A stretch of 64,000 bases of DNA, taken from NCBI GenBank assembly GCA_037903355.1, contig JBAJFE010000032.1, forward strand, positions 1-64,000, read 5' to 3'. Origin of the DNA: Trichuris trichiura (taxonomy: Eukaryota > Nematoda > Enoplea > Trichinellida > Trichuridae). A program made the translations under genes and the position numbers. The notes under the pieces were generated by a model. That model did not search any database. It was not told the DNA's origin and was given only the letters and a program-made list of their open reading frames with translations. Below are positions 33,011 through 45,070 of this stretch, piece by piece (position 1 is the stretch's first letter; every line of letters begins with the position of its first letter).

Positions 33011-34740
33011 GGGAGTCCTTCTGATAAAAAATTCTGGATTTGATGAGAAGTCAATTCTAGTCTGCCATCTGCCCGTGTACAGCACACCAACCGACATGTC
33101 ACAGCTGCGACCTATCTGTGCGTCACATGATCACCTAACCGACCGTCATACACAATCATCCCACTCTATCCTTTGGGGTAAACATGCCATCTCTAAGGTG
33201 CACCATGATGATAACAGAAACGGTGGTTATGACAAGGCCGGCCATATGTGCTGCTACTGTGACTTCTTTGGAGTGAAGGTTTTGAAACGAATTCGGACAT
33301 ATAGGTACATATATGGAGCTCCTTCCTCAATTAGGCGCATCTGCAGTGCGAAAGGTATCCCATAACAGACCGTACCATTTAAAAAGAGGCTTTTTACCTA
33401 AATGTCTGAATAACTTCTTGCCTAAGGAATGACTGGCGCCAGCAGAAAATCAACAAGACGTTGGCTGTCATGGGCAAAGTGACGCGTTTGCTCTGTTTTC
33501 TGCCCGTAAACAACACGTCAAGCGAGGGGTTGCAAGCGCAGCTAGTTTACGTCACGCGGCAGTGTTGACGTCAGGAATGAGCGCTGCTGACCGTCCGTCG
33601 CGCTGCAGCCTATCTTTGTAACAACTGCTTAGCAGTGCTACACTGAGTAGTAATCATCGTCCTCATTTTTGCTTTAGACAGGTGGCGTAAAGTAACTGAG
33701 GAACAAAAAAACTTTGCAGCGCTATAACCGTTAAAACCCTTGAACGGTCTCTGCCATTTCCTCTCGTTTTTTTTCTATTACTATTGCGTTTTGCCTTCTA
33801 TTCGAGAATAGTTTTTTTACTTCTTCTTTTTTTAATATTTTTCTAGCGTGCATTTTTGTTGTCTGGCACTTGATTCCTTTCATTCTTTTAATTGTTTCAT
33901 GGCGTTCCAAAAGTTTCAGGCTGTCTTCTGCTTTCTACCACGCCTCTGTTTTTCTTTCTTTTCACTTGCGGCTTTGTAACCCTCTCTCAGGTCTCTCCAA
34001 ATAGCAGCCTTGTAGACGGCGTTAATGTCACAATAGCTGGCGCTTATGTTCCTGCGCCTTGCTGCTAAAATTTGATTGGCTCTTTAATGATATTTCATTC
34101 ACCAATAGACTATCATTAATTATCGACTGCTTAGGTCGTCATTCTAGTCCAAACTGGCTCATGACAATGCGTGGAAACCAAACTCGAAAGTTCTTCTATT
34201 AATAAGTCTTTTTCCATAACAGATTGACTATAAGTATTCTGACACATTCTCTTTACACATCAGCCCCTGCTGATAAAAATAAGCGTAGCAGCTAGTCTGA
34301 CCCAAAGTCATAATGTTAAGTGACGCATTCATTTTGACGACACAGAGTACTTCGATGCAATGACAACTTGACGCAGGGACTTTCATGCAAGTCTTCTAAC
34401 GCGAGTACCATTTGACCAAGCGATCACACAACAGTCCAAAAAATTCGTCGCAGCCGACAACGATGCACAGGAAGGTTCCGAAGATTCGGTTCACGGTCCA
34501 CCTACTGATTTTCACTTTTGGAGAAGTATTATTCCCGTTACCGGTAGTAAGCTCCATTGGTGAACCGAATTCGTTCAATCCTTGGTTTCCCGCCGTTAGT
34601 TTGCGTCCATTGGTTTGCTCAGTCAGTCATCGCTCTTGGTTCACTGTTATCCTTGCGCTCACGCCGGCCAGTGCCTATGACTGATCAACTAATCGAGTTA
34701 AGTTAACCTGGCAGACCGGTCCCAAGAGCGAACGCCTCCA
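33011..34740. other. Downstream spacer of unit A2
   Basis: 1.7 kb homologous to 8381-10500 but lacking the solo LTR found there, and more diverged from A1 and A3 than those are from each other. An ORF at 33075-33365 is the same doubtful frame as at 8428. No gene supported. Confidence 0.5.
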
Positions 34741-34776
34741 TAGGGTTATTTCTCACTCGTCCCCCAACCCCTCTAT
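34741..34776. other. Tandem duplication junction
   Basis: The left end of an M4-type element (gggttatttctcactcgtc) breaks off after about 23 bp and runs through aacccctct straight into hAT interior sequence (atcgttgacacaattc) that matches position 30151. This marks the join of a duplicated segment starting inside the hAT element. Confidence 0.75.
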
Positions 34777-35280
34777 CGTTGACACAATTCTAAAGCAGAG
34801 TCATCGCTACCAAGCTGCAGCTGCCAACACGTGCTAATCGCTGGTTGAATCGTAAAGCAGGTGCAAATATATCGCAAAAACTATGGCGCATTCTGACAAC
34901 GCGGGCAACTATTCTCTGATGTGAATCATGTGCTCCACGCAAAATGCTTCTCAGCAGAAAGCTTCCCTTACTCAACCCAACGCCGGGAAGGTCACGATGT
35001 CAAACCCGCGATCCCTTCCCCGCGTGCTTTGAATGGTCATTTTCACAAGCAATGATTGGTTCATGTGCTGGATTGGGGGTAGCTGGCATCGGGCATAACC
35101 TGCAACGTTATCCTAACCAGTACGCACAGTACCTCAACCTCGGACTTCACCTTCCGATGCACGTCAACACGTAGGCCCAGGTGGGACATGTGCCCCACAC
35201 AGCTTAAATGGGCTCCCCAGCGAGCCCACCGGTTCTCTGGGCCCCCTAGTGAGGCATCTACCCCACCGTGAGAAACACTG
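34775..35280. mobile_element. Truncated right end of the hAT element
   Basis: Nearly identical to 30151-30656 and ending at the same terminal sequence followed by gcctaaat. It has no left end and no transposase. It travelled with gene A3 by segmental duplication, not by transposition. Confidence 0.85.
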
Positions 35281-36297
35281 GCCTAAATGAAAACCCATTG
35301 CCCATTTTTACGAAGCCCTGCGGTCATGACGTATGAAGCGCTTATAATGCAGTCGGCTTCGTAAGGACGTTGGCATTTCTGATCCGATAAGGCGCACTCT
35401 ATAGTACAGTTGGCAATGGGAAGCTGGGGAAACGTCTGACCTTTTCGAAAACACCTGTTTCCGTTGTCAGTGTTAAGACAGGGCCGAGAAAGCTGAATAA
35501 CCTGAATGCTGGTGGGACGTGACAACGGGTCAGTCAACACGATAACGTGAGACTGCTGCTACTGCAGCATTGCTTCACGTTTGACTGACCTCAACACTCG
35601 CGTCTCAGTTCAGTGAAAGATTATTGGCTAAACTAGAACAAAGGCGAAAACGTCAGCGAGACGCAGGCCGTTCTGATTAACCGGGCTGCTTTCTGCGCAC
35701 TAGCGAGTTGACCTGACCTCGATACAGCGCTGCACCAGACCGGCTCTAGTACTTTCCGTTTGCGATTCGCTCAGAGCGCTGCTCGAAAGCGTCAGCGAGA
35801 CGCAGACCGTTCTGATTGACCAGGCTGCTTTCTGCGCACTAGCGTGTTGACGTGACCTCGATACAGCGCTGCACCAGACCGGCTCTAGTACTTTCTGTTT
35901 GCGATTCGCTCAGAGCGCTGCTCGAAAGCGTCAGCGAGACGCAGACCGTTCTGATTGACCAGGCTGCTTTCTGCGCACTAGCGTGTTGACGTGACCTCGA
36001 TACAGCGCTGCACCAGACCGGCTCTAGTACTTTCTGTTTGCGATTCGCTCAGAGCGCTGCTCGAAAGCGTCAGCGAGACGCAGACCGTTCTGATTGACCA
36101 GGCTGCTTTCTGCGCACTAGCGTGTTGACGTGACCTCGATACAGCGCTGCACCAGACCGGCTCTAGTACTTTCTGTTTGCGATTCGCTCAGAGCGCTGCA
36201 CTTCGACGTAGACGCTTCTCTTGGCCGAAGATTTCAGTGGCGATCTGAGAACGACGCAATTTAGCGAAAACTTTCAAATCCTCTCCACCAGTGACAG
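35281..36297 (+). promoter_or_regulatory. Upstream region of histone gene A3, enlarged by tandem repeats
   Basis: Matches 30657-31256 but is about 417 bp longer, because a 139-bp block is present four times (see 35651-36206). The ATTGG box is kept at about 35622. Confidence 0.5.
35651..36206 (+). repeat. Four tandem copies of a 139-bp promoter block
   Basis: The string cgtcagcgagacgcag recurs at 35651, 35790, 35929 and 36068, exactly 139 bp apart. Copies 2-4 are nearly identical, joined through gcgctgctcgaaagcg. Each carries ttgacgtgacctcgatac, except that the first reads gacctgacc. A1, A2 and A4 have a single copy. The array ends about 180 bp before the A3 start codon. Confidence 0.9.
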
Positions 36298-36343
36298 GTA
36301 CAATGTGGCTGCACGTCACTAATACGCAGTATTATCATTGCAG
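36298..36343 (+). other. Putative 46-nt 5' UTR intron of A3
   Basis: As before A1; GTACAATG replaces GTATAATG at the donor, with GT and the acceptor intact. Confidence 0.5.
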
Positions 36344-36385
36344 GAATATCATTGTTGTTGTCAGCTTCATTGAAACTTCCACTTA

Positions 36386-36880
36386 ATGGCTTTAACGAAG
36401 AAGAAGCAGAGAACAAGTTCAAGTGGAAGCTACTCCACGTCCCAAACAAGCCAACTAGAGGAGAAACTATACGGCAAAGATCACCGACGCAGAGATAGTC
36501 GCCCTTCGAAGCATTCATCGTCAAGGTCTGTAAAAGCGCAATCTGGCAAGGGACAGAAGACGTTAACAGAGAGAAAGCGTCGCCGATGTCGTCCAGGCAC
36601 TTTAGCTTTAAGAGAGATTAGACTTTTTCAAAAAGGAACAGAGCTGCTACTTCGTCGAGCTCCCTTTCAGCGCATCGTTCGCGACATTGCGCAGCGCCTC
36701 GGCAAGCAAGATCTGAAATTTAAGCGTATCGCCTTGGAAGCATTGCAAACCGGAGCAGAAGCCTATTTAGTTGGTCTGATGGAAGATACAAATCTTGCCA
36801 CTATCCATGCAAAGCGGCAAACTATTATGCCGCGTGATATGCAGCTGGCGCTTCGTCTTCGTGGCGAAATGAGGTTCTAA
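36386..36880 (+). CDS. Histone H3 variant, cenH3/CENP-A-like, type A (A3)
   Basis: 164 residues, tail as in A1 ([13 protein letters not shown]) but with KTLT like A2. RRRCRPG replaces RRRYRPG at the start of the fold, so a Tyr conserved in H3 is Cys here. Loop 1 ends DLKF instead of DLRF. The rest of the fold is unchanged and the frame is intact. AATAAA is at 36917-36922. The repeated upstream block makes this the copy whose expression is most likely to differ. Confidence 0.85.
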   Translation: MALTKKKQRTSSSGSYSTSQTSQLEEKLYGKDHRRRDSRPSKHSSSRSVKAQSGKGQKTLTERKRRRCRPGTLALREIRLFQKGTELLLRRAPFQRIVRDIAQRLGKQDLKFKRIALEALQTGAEAYLVGLMEDTNLATIHAKRQTIMPRDMQLALRLRGEMRF

Positions 36881-37658
36881 TGCGCTACAGAGTTGTACTC
36901 TCGTGCCATTTATCGAAATAAATCGCTACGAGGTGGGTACTCCGCCATTTATTCCCAATGTTTTACTACTACTACTACCTGATTACCTAGTAAACAGTTA
37001 CATAGCAATGCCATCTCTGTGAATTTGACTGTAAGATAGGCCTGTCTTAAGCGGGTGCCAAACTCAGCTTAAAAAACGCGCAAATGGGATTTAAACAGAG
37101 AACTCAGGTAAGAGATTGAACTGAAGAAAGAAAACCACAGCTTATTCAAGTGACGTTGTGCTCTCACCCCTTATCAAATGAATGCGTACCCGGAGAACAC
37201 AGGCGTGCCGCGGTCGGTTTACGTATGAGTAGTTCAGTCTCTTTGAATACACGCTTAGACGCGATCAATCGACGAAAGCTTTAAGTGAAGCAATAGCATG
37301 GCTGCTTTAATCATCGCTAATATTGCGACAGACTGATTTGAAGCTCATCGTCTGCCCAGGCGAAATTGTCAATGACCGCAAGAAAGCTTCGAAATTTTCG
37401 TCGGTAGTCCACCGCCATTTTTGCCCAAAGTCTTTTGTTTGCTCGTACAGATCGATGGAAAGGCAAACTGTTACGTTAGGAAACACAACTCTGCCTTGTC
37501 GGATGTTTACTATTCAGCTAATGGCTACACAATTTAACGAAACGCTTTGGTGCAGGTTGCGGGCAAAAGTGACCGCGAGCCTCAGAATCATGAGCACGCT
37601 TTCAAGCGCGGCAGCATAAGCGTTGCAGTACTTCCACAGCTGCGTAGAGGTCACGGAC

Positions 37659-38050
37659 GTGATTAGCAAAGCTGTACTCGCTAACTCAAGGCGGCGGGAA
37701 ATGTCACTAGGAAAGAGACAATTGCAATAGACTTTGTTTAGCGAAGACCATTCGCCCTCAACGACGCTCTCGTTCACATGTCGCCCAGGAGCCGAATGCG
37801 GAGAAGTTACCGAAGGGAGACAACGCGATCTAAGCATCAGCGCAGTTGGCCGGGCACTATAGCGCTGCGAGAAAGGTACAAAGGGCTGTTGACTTGGTTC
37901 GACGTGCTCAGTTTCCTAGCGTCACGCAGTGCATCAGCAAGCTGAACGTGACGTTCAGGCGTATCGGGTTGACTGCATCACGCGTTGGCCTTTAGCGCAG
38001 TGACGTGCAGTGCGATTGCGCATAGGTCATGCATTCTGACGTACGTATGA
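37659..38050 (+). pseudogene. Decayed H3-variant pseudogene downstream of A3
   Basis: Same fossil, GTG at the former start, with the deletion shared with the fossil after A2. It lies 778 bp after the A3 stop. Confidence 0.7.
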
Positions 38051-39662
38051 GGGAGTCCTTGTGATAAAAAATTCTGGACTTGATGAGAAGTCAGTTCTGG
38101 TCTGCCATCTGCCCGTGCACAGCACACCAACCGACATGTCACAGCTGCGACCTATCTGTGCGTCACATGATCACCTAACCGACCGTCATACACAATCATC
38201 CCACTCTATCCTCTGGGGTAAACATGCCATCTCTAAGATGCACCATGATGATAACAGAAACAGTGGTTATGACAAGGCCGGCCATATGTGCTGCTACTGT
38301 GACTTCTTTGGAGTGAAGGTTTTGAAACGAATTCGGACATATAGGTACATATATGGAGCCCCTTCCTCAATTAGGCGCATCTTCAGTGCGAAAGGTATCC
38401 CATAACAGACCGTACCATTTAAAAAGAGGCTTTTTACCTAAATGTCTGAATAACTTCTTGCCTAAGGAATGACTGGCGCCAGCAGAAAATCAATAAGACG
38501 TTGGCTGTCATGGGCAAAGTGACGCGTGTGCTCTGTTTTCTGCCCGTAAACAACACGTCAAGCGAGGGTTACAAGCGCTGCTAGCTTATGTCACGCGGCA
38601 GTGCTGACGTCAGGATTGACTGCCGCTGACCGTCCGTCGCGCTGCAGCCTGTCTTTGTAACAACTGCTTAGCACTGCTACTCTGAGTGGTAATTATCGTC
38701 CTCGTTTTTGGTTTAGAGAGGAGTCGCAACTGAGGAGCAAAGAAATTTGCAGCGCTATAACCGTTAAAATCCTTGAACGCTCTCTGCCATTTCCTGTCGT
38801 TCTTTATCTATTACTATTGCGTTTTGCCTTCTATTCGGAAATAGTTTTTTTACTTCTTCTTTTTTTAATATTTTTGTAGCGTGCGTTTTTGTTGTCTGGC
38901 ATTTGATTCCTTTCATTTTTCTTAATTGCTTAATGGCGTTCCAAAAGTTTCAGACTGTCTTCTGCTTTCTACCACGCTTCTGTTTTACTTTCCACTCACT
39001 TGCGGCTTTGTAATCCTCTCTCGGGTCTCTCCAAATAGCAGCCTTATAGATGGCGTTAATGCCACGACAGGTGGCGCTTATGTTCCTGCGCTTGCTGCTC
39101 AAGTTCGATTGACTCTTAAATGGTATTTCATTCACCAGTAGACTATCATTAATTATCAACTATCCTTGCCTAGGTCGTCATTCTGGCCCAAAGTGGGCCC
39201 TTGACGATGCTCGAAAACTGCTATTAATAAGCTTCTTTTCCATAACGGATTGACCATAAGTATTCTGACACATTCTCTTTACACATCAGCCCATGCTGAT
39301 AAAAATAAATGTAGTAGCTAGTCTGACCCAACGTCATATTGTTTAGTGACGCAATCATTTCGACGACAGGGTACTTCGATGCAATGACAACTTGACGCAG
39401 GGACTTTCATGCAAGTCTTGTAACACGAGTACCATTCGACCGAGCAATCACTCAACAGTTCTGCAAATTTGCCACAGCCAATAACGATGCTCAGGAAGGT
39501 TCAGAACGTTTGGGTCACGATCCACTTATTGACTTCCACTTTTGGTCAAGTATCTTTCCCGTTACCGGAAGTAAGCTCTATTGTTGAACCGAATTCGTTC
39601 AATCCTTTGGTTTCCCGCCGTTGGTTTGTGTCCATTGGTTTGCTCAGTTAGTCATTGCTCTT
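38051..39662. other. Downstream spacer of unit A3 with a relationship switch
   Basis: Up to about 38560 the sequence follows unit A2; from about 38620 on it follows unit A1 (copy I), including the solo LTR that A2 lacks. No gene supported; the ORF at 38061-38405 is the doubtful frame described for 8428. Confidence 0.55.
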
Positions 39663-40072
39663 TGTAGTTGCTTGCTCATACCAACCGCTGGACGGCACTG
39701 CCTGATGATACCTCCTAACCTGCGTGCGAAAATTACACGTACTAATCCGCAAATATCGGTAGAGTTTATGAGTTTGACAGGTGTAAACGGCACATACTAA
39801 CCTCACGCTTATAACGCGAGACCTGGTAAAATAATAACCTTATCCCCCAACTGCACAGTTATAACCTGTTCCACGACGACCTACCGTCCACACGTGTACA
39901 TATATCCTCTATTCCATTCATCAACATGCGTTACATTGTTCCCGTACTGACCTTCCGTCTACCGTTACGTACCGTCTTTCCGTTTACTGTTCCGTTTGTA
40001 CATATTTGCCATTTGTACGAAATAAACGGTACCGTGGCTACGCGTTAGAGAAAAGCAAATTCAGCAACGACA
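39663..40072. mobile_element. Solo LTR, copy II
   Basis: Same insertion as 9983-10392, with CTCTT on both sides (39658-39662, 40073-40077). Confidence 0.85.
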
Positions 40073-40182
40073 CTCTTGGTTCACTGTTATCCGTGCGCTC
40101 ACGCCGACCAGTGCCTACGACTGATCAACTAATAGAATTAAGCTAACCTGGCAGACCGGTCCCAAGAGCGAATGCCTCTATA

Positions 40183-40456
40183 GGGTCATTTCTCACTCGT
40201 CCCCCTTCCCTGCCCGAGTTGGTGATGGCAGCGTCAAAAAAGGTCAAGTGCGTACTGTACGTCTGCCAGCCATCCTGTCCTGCCCTAGCCTAAGCCTAAC
40301 CGTACACATGAGATGTGATAGTCCATTGCCCAGTGTCCAGTGACCCACAGTAAGACGTCCTTCCCGTTGTTCCGCTGACCCGTGTTATTGTCGCGTATTA
40401 CCTTTTGATATTGCCGCTTGCTCTTCTGGGGAGGGGGGACGATTGAGAAAGTATTC
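40183..40456. mobile_element. Short DNA transposon of the GGGTC family (M4), copy II
   Basis: Orthologous to 10503-10775, with cctctata and cctccata at its sides. Confidence 0.75.
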
Positions 40457-40974
40457 CCTCCATATTGCAGTCCATTGGCCTTGCTGCGTGTTCTGATGCA
40501 ATGGGTTCCGACTTTGCGCGGTTCATAAGAGCAAGCAACTGAGTTTCTATGACAATGAAATTCGAAACCTACGCGATCAGTGAATGAGCGGAGAACAACT
40601 GACGCTGATTTTAGAAAGCACGTGCAGATAAGAACACGAAGTCACATTGGCTCAGCTGCTTAGCTAGAAGAGCTGTGGAAGCAAGCCAAATCAAACACAA
40701 AAGCTGACCATACGACGGTGAACCCCTGGCCAAGCAGGAAAATTTGCTGGAGACAAAGGTGACGAGTTATATGCTCGGAACTCTAGTGACGGTGTGACTT
40801 GTTTAATTTCTTAATAACAACTTCCCCTAACTTTCATTCCATTTTAAGGAGTGACAGATCCTAAGAGTTTGACAGGGGGTATCACTGTTTACCAAAGCAG
40901 ATGCGGCTGAAACACTTTCCATGTAGTGGAAACGGACTGCTTGAGGACCCTAGACCTTTACAAGCATGCAAATA

Positions 40975-41180
40975 CTCTATATTACGGTCTATAAGAACAC
41001 CCTTCTGCCTAAGTAATGGGTGGTAATAATTGGCCCAGTTGGTACTTCCTAGGCCTTATTAGTCCTGTGAGCTGAACAGCAATTCTTCTGCTTCAATTAG
41101 ACTCACTAAGTGATTCACTGGGCCAATCATTACAACCCATTACTTAGGTAGAGGGGTGTTCTTATAGGCTGTAATATACG
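40975..41180. mobile_element. Fold-back MITE, copy II
   Basis: Orthologous to 11294-11509, slightly shorter in the loop. Confidence 0.75.
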
Positions 41181-43185
41181 GTATATGGTTCAACGAATTC
41201 CACAAGAGATATTGTTGGTTACACTTCAATGGATTGATAATCTAGTCTGAGCATAATTTCCATTTGCATTGGATTAAGGACTCCCGCAGCTGTTCGATCG
41301 TGTGCTCATTAGATCCTTTCACGTTTAATGCCCATTTACTGACCTACTTTTACAACTTAGTAGGGTATCCCTAGTGCACGCTTTTTCGTTTCACGACTGG
41401 TGCCGGTTCATTTCTCTTGACAAACATCGACGTCGCTCACTCGATGATCGCTTGCCCGTCATTACTTCGTCGGTCGGTAATTCACTCGCTTGCTCGCTCG
41501 ATGTTTGCTCGCTCGACCATTTGCCATCTGCGTGTCGCAGCAGGTTGACCGTTGCTCGTTGTTGCACAGCTGCACGCACGCTTACTGAATCGCTAGGCAG
41601 CGGCCCTAGGCAACACAGCTGCCCGTCTGCCAGCGCAATCGTCCAAGAGGCGGCTTTGTCCTACTTCAATGCATGTCGCCCATTCTAATCTTACCCGCCA
41701 CTCGGTTTCTCTCGTCGTGCTATTTCGCTGCGGCTTATTCTCAGTTTGGTCGTGTCGTCATCTGCCAATATTGTGTATCAGTTTAGACGAGTCTAGACTA
41801 CTACTTGTCGTCATTGCTTCATACTCTAATAAACAGTATCGTTCCTAACCTCTGCCTGAACAGTGGTTGCAAATAGTGACACAAGTATCTGTGTAAAAAA
41901 AATTGTGACTGTCCATCGTAACAAAGGCGAACAGGTCAAGGTCTCACTAAGTGGCTAAATGATTTATCAAAACATACCGTTCCAGCAGCAGACTGACCTG
42001 ACCTGAATTAATTTACAGCTCAAATTCAGATATAGTGAAAACTTATGTAAACACTTTCTCCTACACATTACCCTTATTCTGTAATTAAAAAATTCCGAAG
42101 GCTAAGTTCATTGTTCTCTGCACGTTTTGGTAAAAATCATGTCAACCATTCCTTGCCAGTGTGGTCTATCTTCAGAAAAATACTCCCTAGCAAATATGGG
42201 AGAAAGCTGTGGAAAAAGGTCTGGAGGAAAAACTGGTTACTTCATTACAACCCATGCTGTCTTCAATACTTATAATGCAACTTTTCGTCCGACCACCTTT
42301 CGCGAGGGTCATCAGACTCCTATAGCGCACAGAAGGATTTTATAGTCCGGTCATCAAGAGATAAACGCAGAAGGTTCTGAGCTTCGGCAAAACACTTATC
42401 CCTGTCATCGGCGGTACGATAAAGTAAAGAAAGAGAAAAGCGGGTCAGACTTGAGAGTGGGTCACGACATTGGAGCTCTTGCTAATCGTAGTGGTTCATG
42501 ACGCTGATAGCAACGCTCACGTCTAAGTGCACTGGGATATATGGGATTAGGCACCACGTCATTCTGGTTACTCAGGAAAGACCAAGGCGGCAAGGCCAGA
42601 AAACGTTGACTGCTCCGACTGAGCAGATCGCTTTCGCAGGGTGATCCTTTGTCAAGCCTACATCATATTAAAGGGACTTCAATATTTTTCTTTTATCATT
42701 CCATTACGTTGGACACGAACCTGTGACTTTCGACAGCTATCTCTCTTCACAAATCGTGCAACAAGCACTGTTCCTGTGCATACCAAATATTCTACCGAAA
42801 GTTGCTAGCAATGCATAAGCTTTGGTTTTGCCTTGCAAAGAGTTACAGGAAGGACTGTTGGAGCATCTCAGACAGGTGCGACTTCAAGTTTTGAGATTAG
42901 CTGTATCAAGTCATTTCGCGCCTCTGTACAGCTGCTGTCTTCTGCAACTCCTTGACAAAGTACGAATAAAATGTCTAAATGAATATAGAACAGCAAAGCA
43001 TTACAATTCAGAACTGAGCCATACCTTGTCAAAAAATTTAGTATTTACTTGGCAACGATAGAATTTGTGCAAAGCTTCGAATCGCGCCCAGTAACGGACA
43101 TGATCCTGCACATCACTTGTAAGCCGCACTTCAGTTAGAGTGGCTGCTCTGTTGTTATTGCATCTGTTATCGAAAGTTCTGTGTG
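41181..43185. other. Spacer and upstream region of B2
   Basis: 2.0 kb matching 11510-13890 but without the 366-bp insertion of copy I. The ORF at 41374-41688 mirrors 11703-12017 and is not supported as a gene. The last kilobase probably holds the B2 promoter; no clear box was recognised. Confidence 0.45.
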
Positions 43186-43677
43186 ATGGCTCTGACAAAA
43201 AAGACACTCAGACTTTTAGGCTCACGTAGAAGCCGTTCCGCGTCCCAAACTAGTCAACTGGAAGAGAAGCTGTACGGCAAGGATCATCGACGCAGAGACA
43301 GTCGCTCTTCGAAGCATTCGTCGTCAAAGTCCGTAAAGGCTCGCTCTGACAAGGGAAACAAGACGGTAACAGAAAAGAACCGTCGGCGTCTTCGCCCGGG
43401 CGTGTTAGCCCTAAGGGAGATTCGATTATTTCAAAAAGGAACGGAGTTGTTAATTCGTCGACGTTCCTTCCAGCGCGTCGTTCGTGACGTTGCACAGCGT
43501 CACGGCAAGCCTGAGTTGAAGTTTCAGCGTATTGCTTTGGAAGCATTGCAGACTGCAGCCGAGGCTTATTTGATCGGCCTGATGGAAGACACAAATCTGG
43601 CCAGTATCCATGCAAAGCGACAAACCATTATGCCACGAGACATGCATTTAGCCCTTCGTCTTCGCGGCGAACTGTGA
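43186..43677 (+). CDS. Histone H3 variant, cenH3/CENP-A-like, type B (B2)
   Basis: 163 residues, intact. It differs from B1 at about five sites: GSRRSRS for GSRGSRS, DSRSSK for [17 protein letters not shown] for [11 protein letters not shown], and RRRSFQR for RRRPFQR. The last change replaces the Pro that is nearly invariant before FQR in H3 histones. Loop 1 and the C-terminal half are identical to B1. The start ATG at 43186 is chosen because sequence upstream of it is out of frame with B1. AATAAA is at 43778-43783. Confidence 0.85.
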   Translation: MALTKKTLRLLGSRRSRSASQTSQLEEKLYGKDHRRRDSRSSKHSSSKSVKARSDKGNKTVTEKNRRRLRPGVLALREIRLFQKGTELLIRRRSFQRVVRDVAQRHGKPELKFQRIALEALQTAAEAYLIGLMEDTNLASIHAKRQTIMPRDMHLALRLRGEL

Positions 43678-44667
43678 GTCAGACACTTAGCAATTGCATG
43701 CTCGTGCCGCTTTTCATAATATTTTATGCTTTCGCGGTATTTATTCCCGGTATTTTTTTACTGACGCGTGATTATCCAATAAACAGTTAACGTTGGGATG
43801 TCTTGTCTGTGAACTTTGATGTAAAGTAAACATGCTTTAGTCGTGCGTTGCGGACGAGTTACAAGGCTTCATATGTGACTGGAAAGAAGGGAAGCATGAG
43901 ACTGACTATGCTCGAACAGAAAACGGCAGTTTATATAAGTGCCGCTTGCGTTACGTGTTCTTGTACAAAGGAATGTAGGCGTTATCACAGCAGTGCCGCA
44001 ACGAATAAACGTATGGTGTCAGTGTACATTACAATCTTCGCTGATGGCAGGACAAGGTTGGTCCCGAAAGCTCCGAAACTGTTACGTTTGTTCTGAACTT
44101 TCCTTAATAATTGTGCATCCATTTGTTGGTAGGGCATCTGCTTCGGTTAATTCAGAAATCATCAACGGGCAATAAAAAACTGTAAGGAAGAAACTCCTTT
44201 ATGAGAATGGTGTCAGTGTATCCGCGACGCTCAAAGGCAATTATTGACTAGTCGACAGAAGACTGAAGTGCTAGGCCAACTTGCCCGCGCGTACGCATAA
44301 GTATTTTTCTGTCGATAAATGATCAATTCTAGTGCAGCTGCTGTACCGCTCGCTGATTGCAGAAACTGACTTTTCAATATTGGCCTTCGGTTCTATTCGA
44401 AAAAATGTCAAAACATTTGCAGAGGCAATCGCTATCCTTTCTTCGCTTCCGTCAAAGCGACACGGGAAGGCTATTTGGTAGCTCCGTTAGCAAATATAAC
44501 TGTCTTGTCAGATGTTTTACTATTTATCTAATGGACACACAATTTAAGAAACTGCATTGGTGCAGACTGCTGGCAAACGTGAGCGCGAGCCTTAGAATCA
44601 CGAACGAACTTTGCATTGTTACGGCATTGGCATTGCACTACTCTATCGCTGTACTTTGGTCAAGAAC
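43678..44667. other. Spacer between B2 and its fossil
   Basis: 990 bp matching 14383-15367. The weak ORF 43848-44096 corresponds to that in copy I. Confidence 0.45.
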
Positions 44668-45070
44668 ATGACCAAGATCGCTGAAGCCGCAGAGCCAAGG
44701 CGGCGCAAATTGTCGCCAAGAACGGGACAATTGAAACAGCGTTAGTTGGCAAAGACTGCTCTGAAAGACGCTGTAGTACACCCGCTGCTCAAGAATCGAA
44801 CGTGATAAAGGTTAACGAAGAGAGAACGCGATGCACACGCTGCCGCAGTCGCCCAGGCGATATGTCGCTACGAGTAAACCGAAAGGGTTACAGCTGCTAT
44901 TAATTTGACACGCCGAGCTCTCCTTCACCGCGTTCTGCCTTGAAGACACACATCAGCAAGCTGAACCAAAAGTTCGTGCGCATCGCGTTGACTGCGTGAC
45001 GCTTCGGCTTTCAGCGCGGTGACGAGCAGAATGGTTCCGTATGGGTAATGCGTTTCGACGTACATAAAAG
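44668..45070 (+). pseudogene. Decayed H3-variant pseudogene downstream of B2
   Basis: Twin of the fossil at 15368, with the same ATG and basic tail remnant and the same loop 1 remnant (tcagcaagctgaaccaaaag). The frame breaks earlier, with a stop at gcgtTAG (about 44741). It also keeps a stretch (gtgataaaggttaacgaaga) missing in copy I. Confidence 0.7.

Noticed and set aside
35651..36206. Could the 139-bp array be a CRISPR or satellite centromere array?
   Set aside because: Direct repeats without spacers, only four units, and each is a copy of a promoter block that is single elsewhere.
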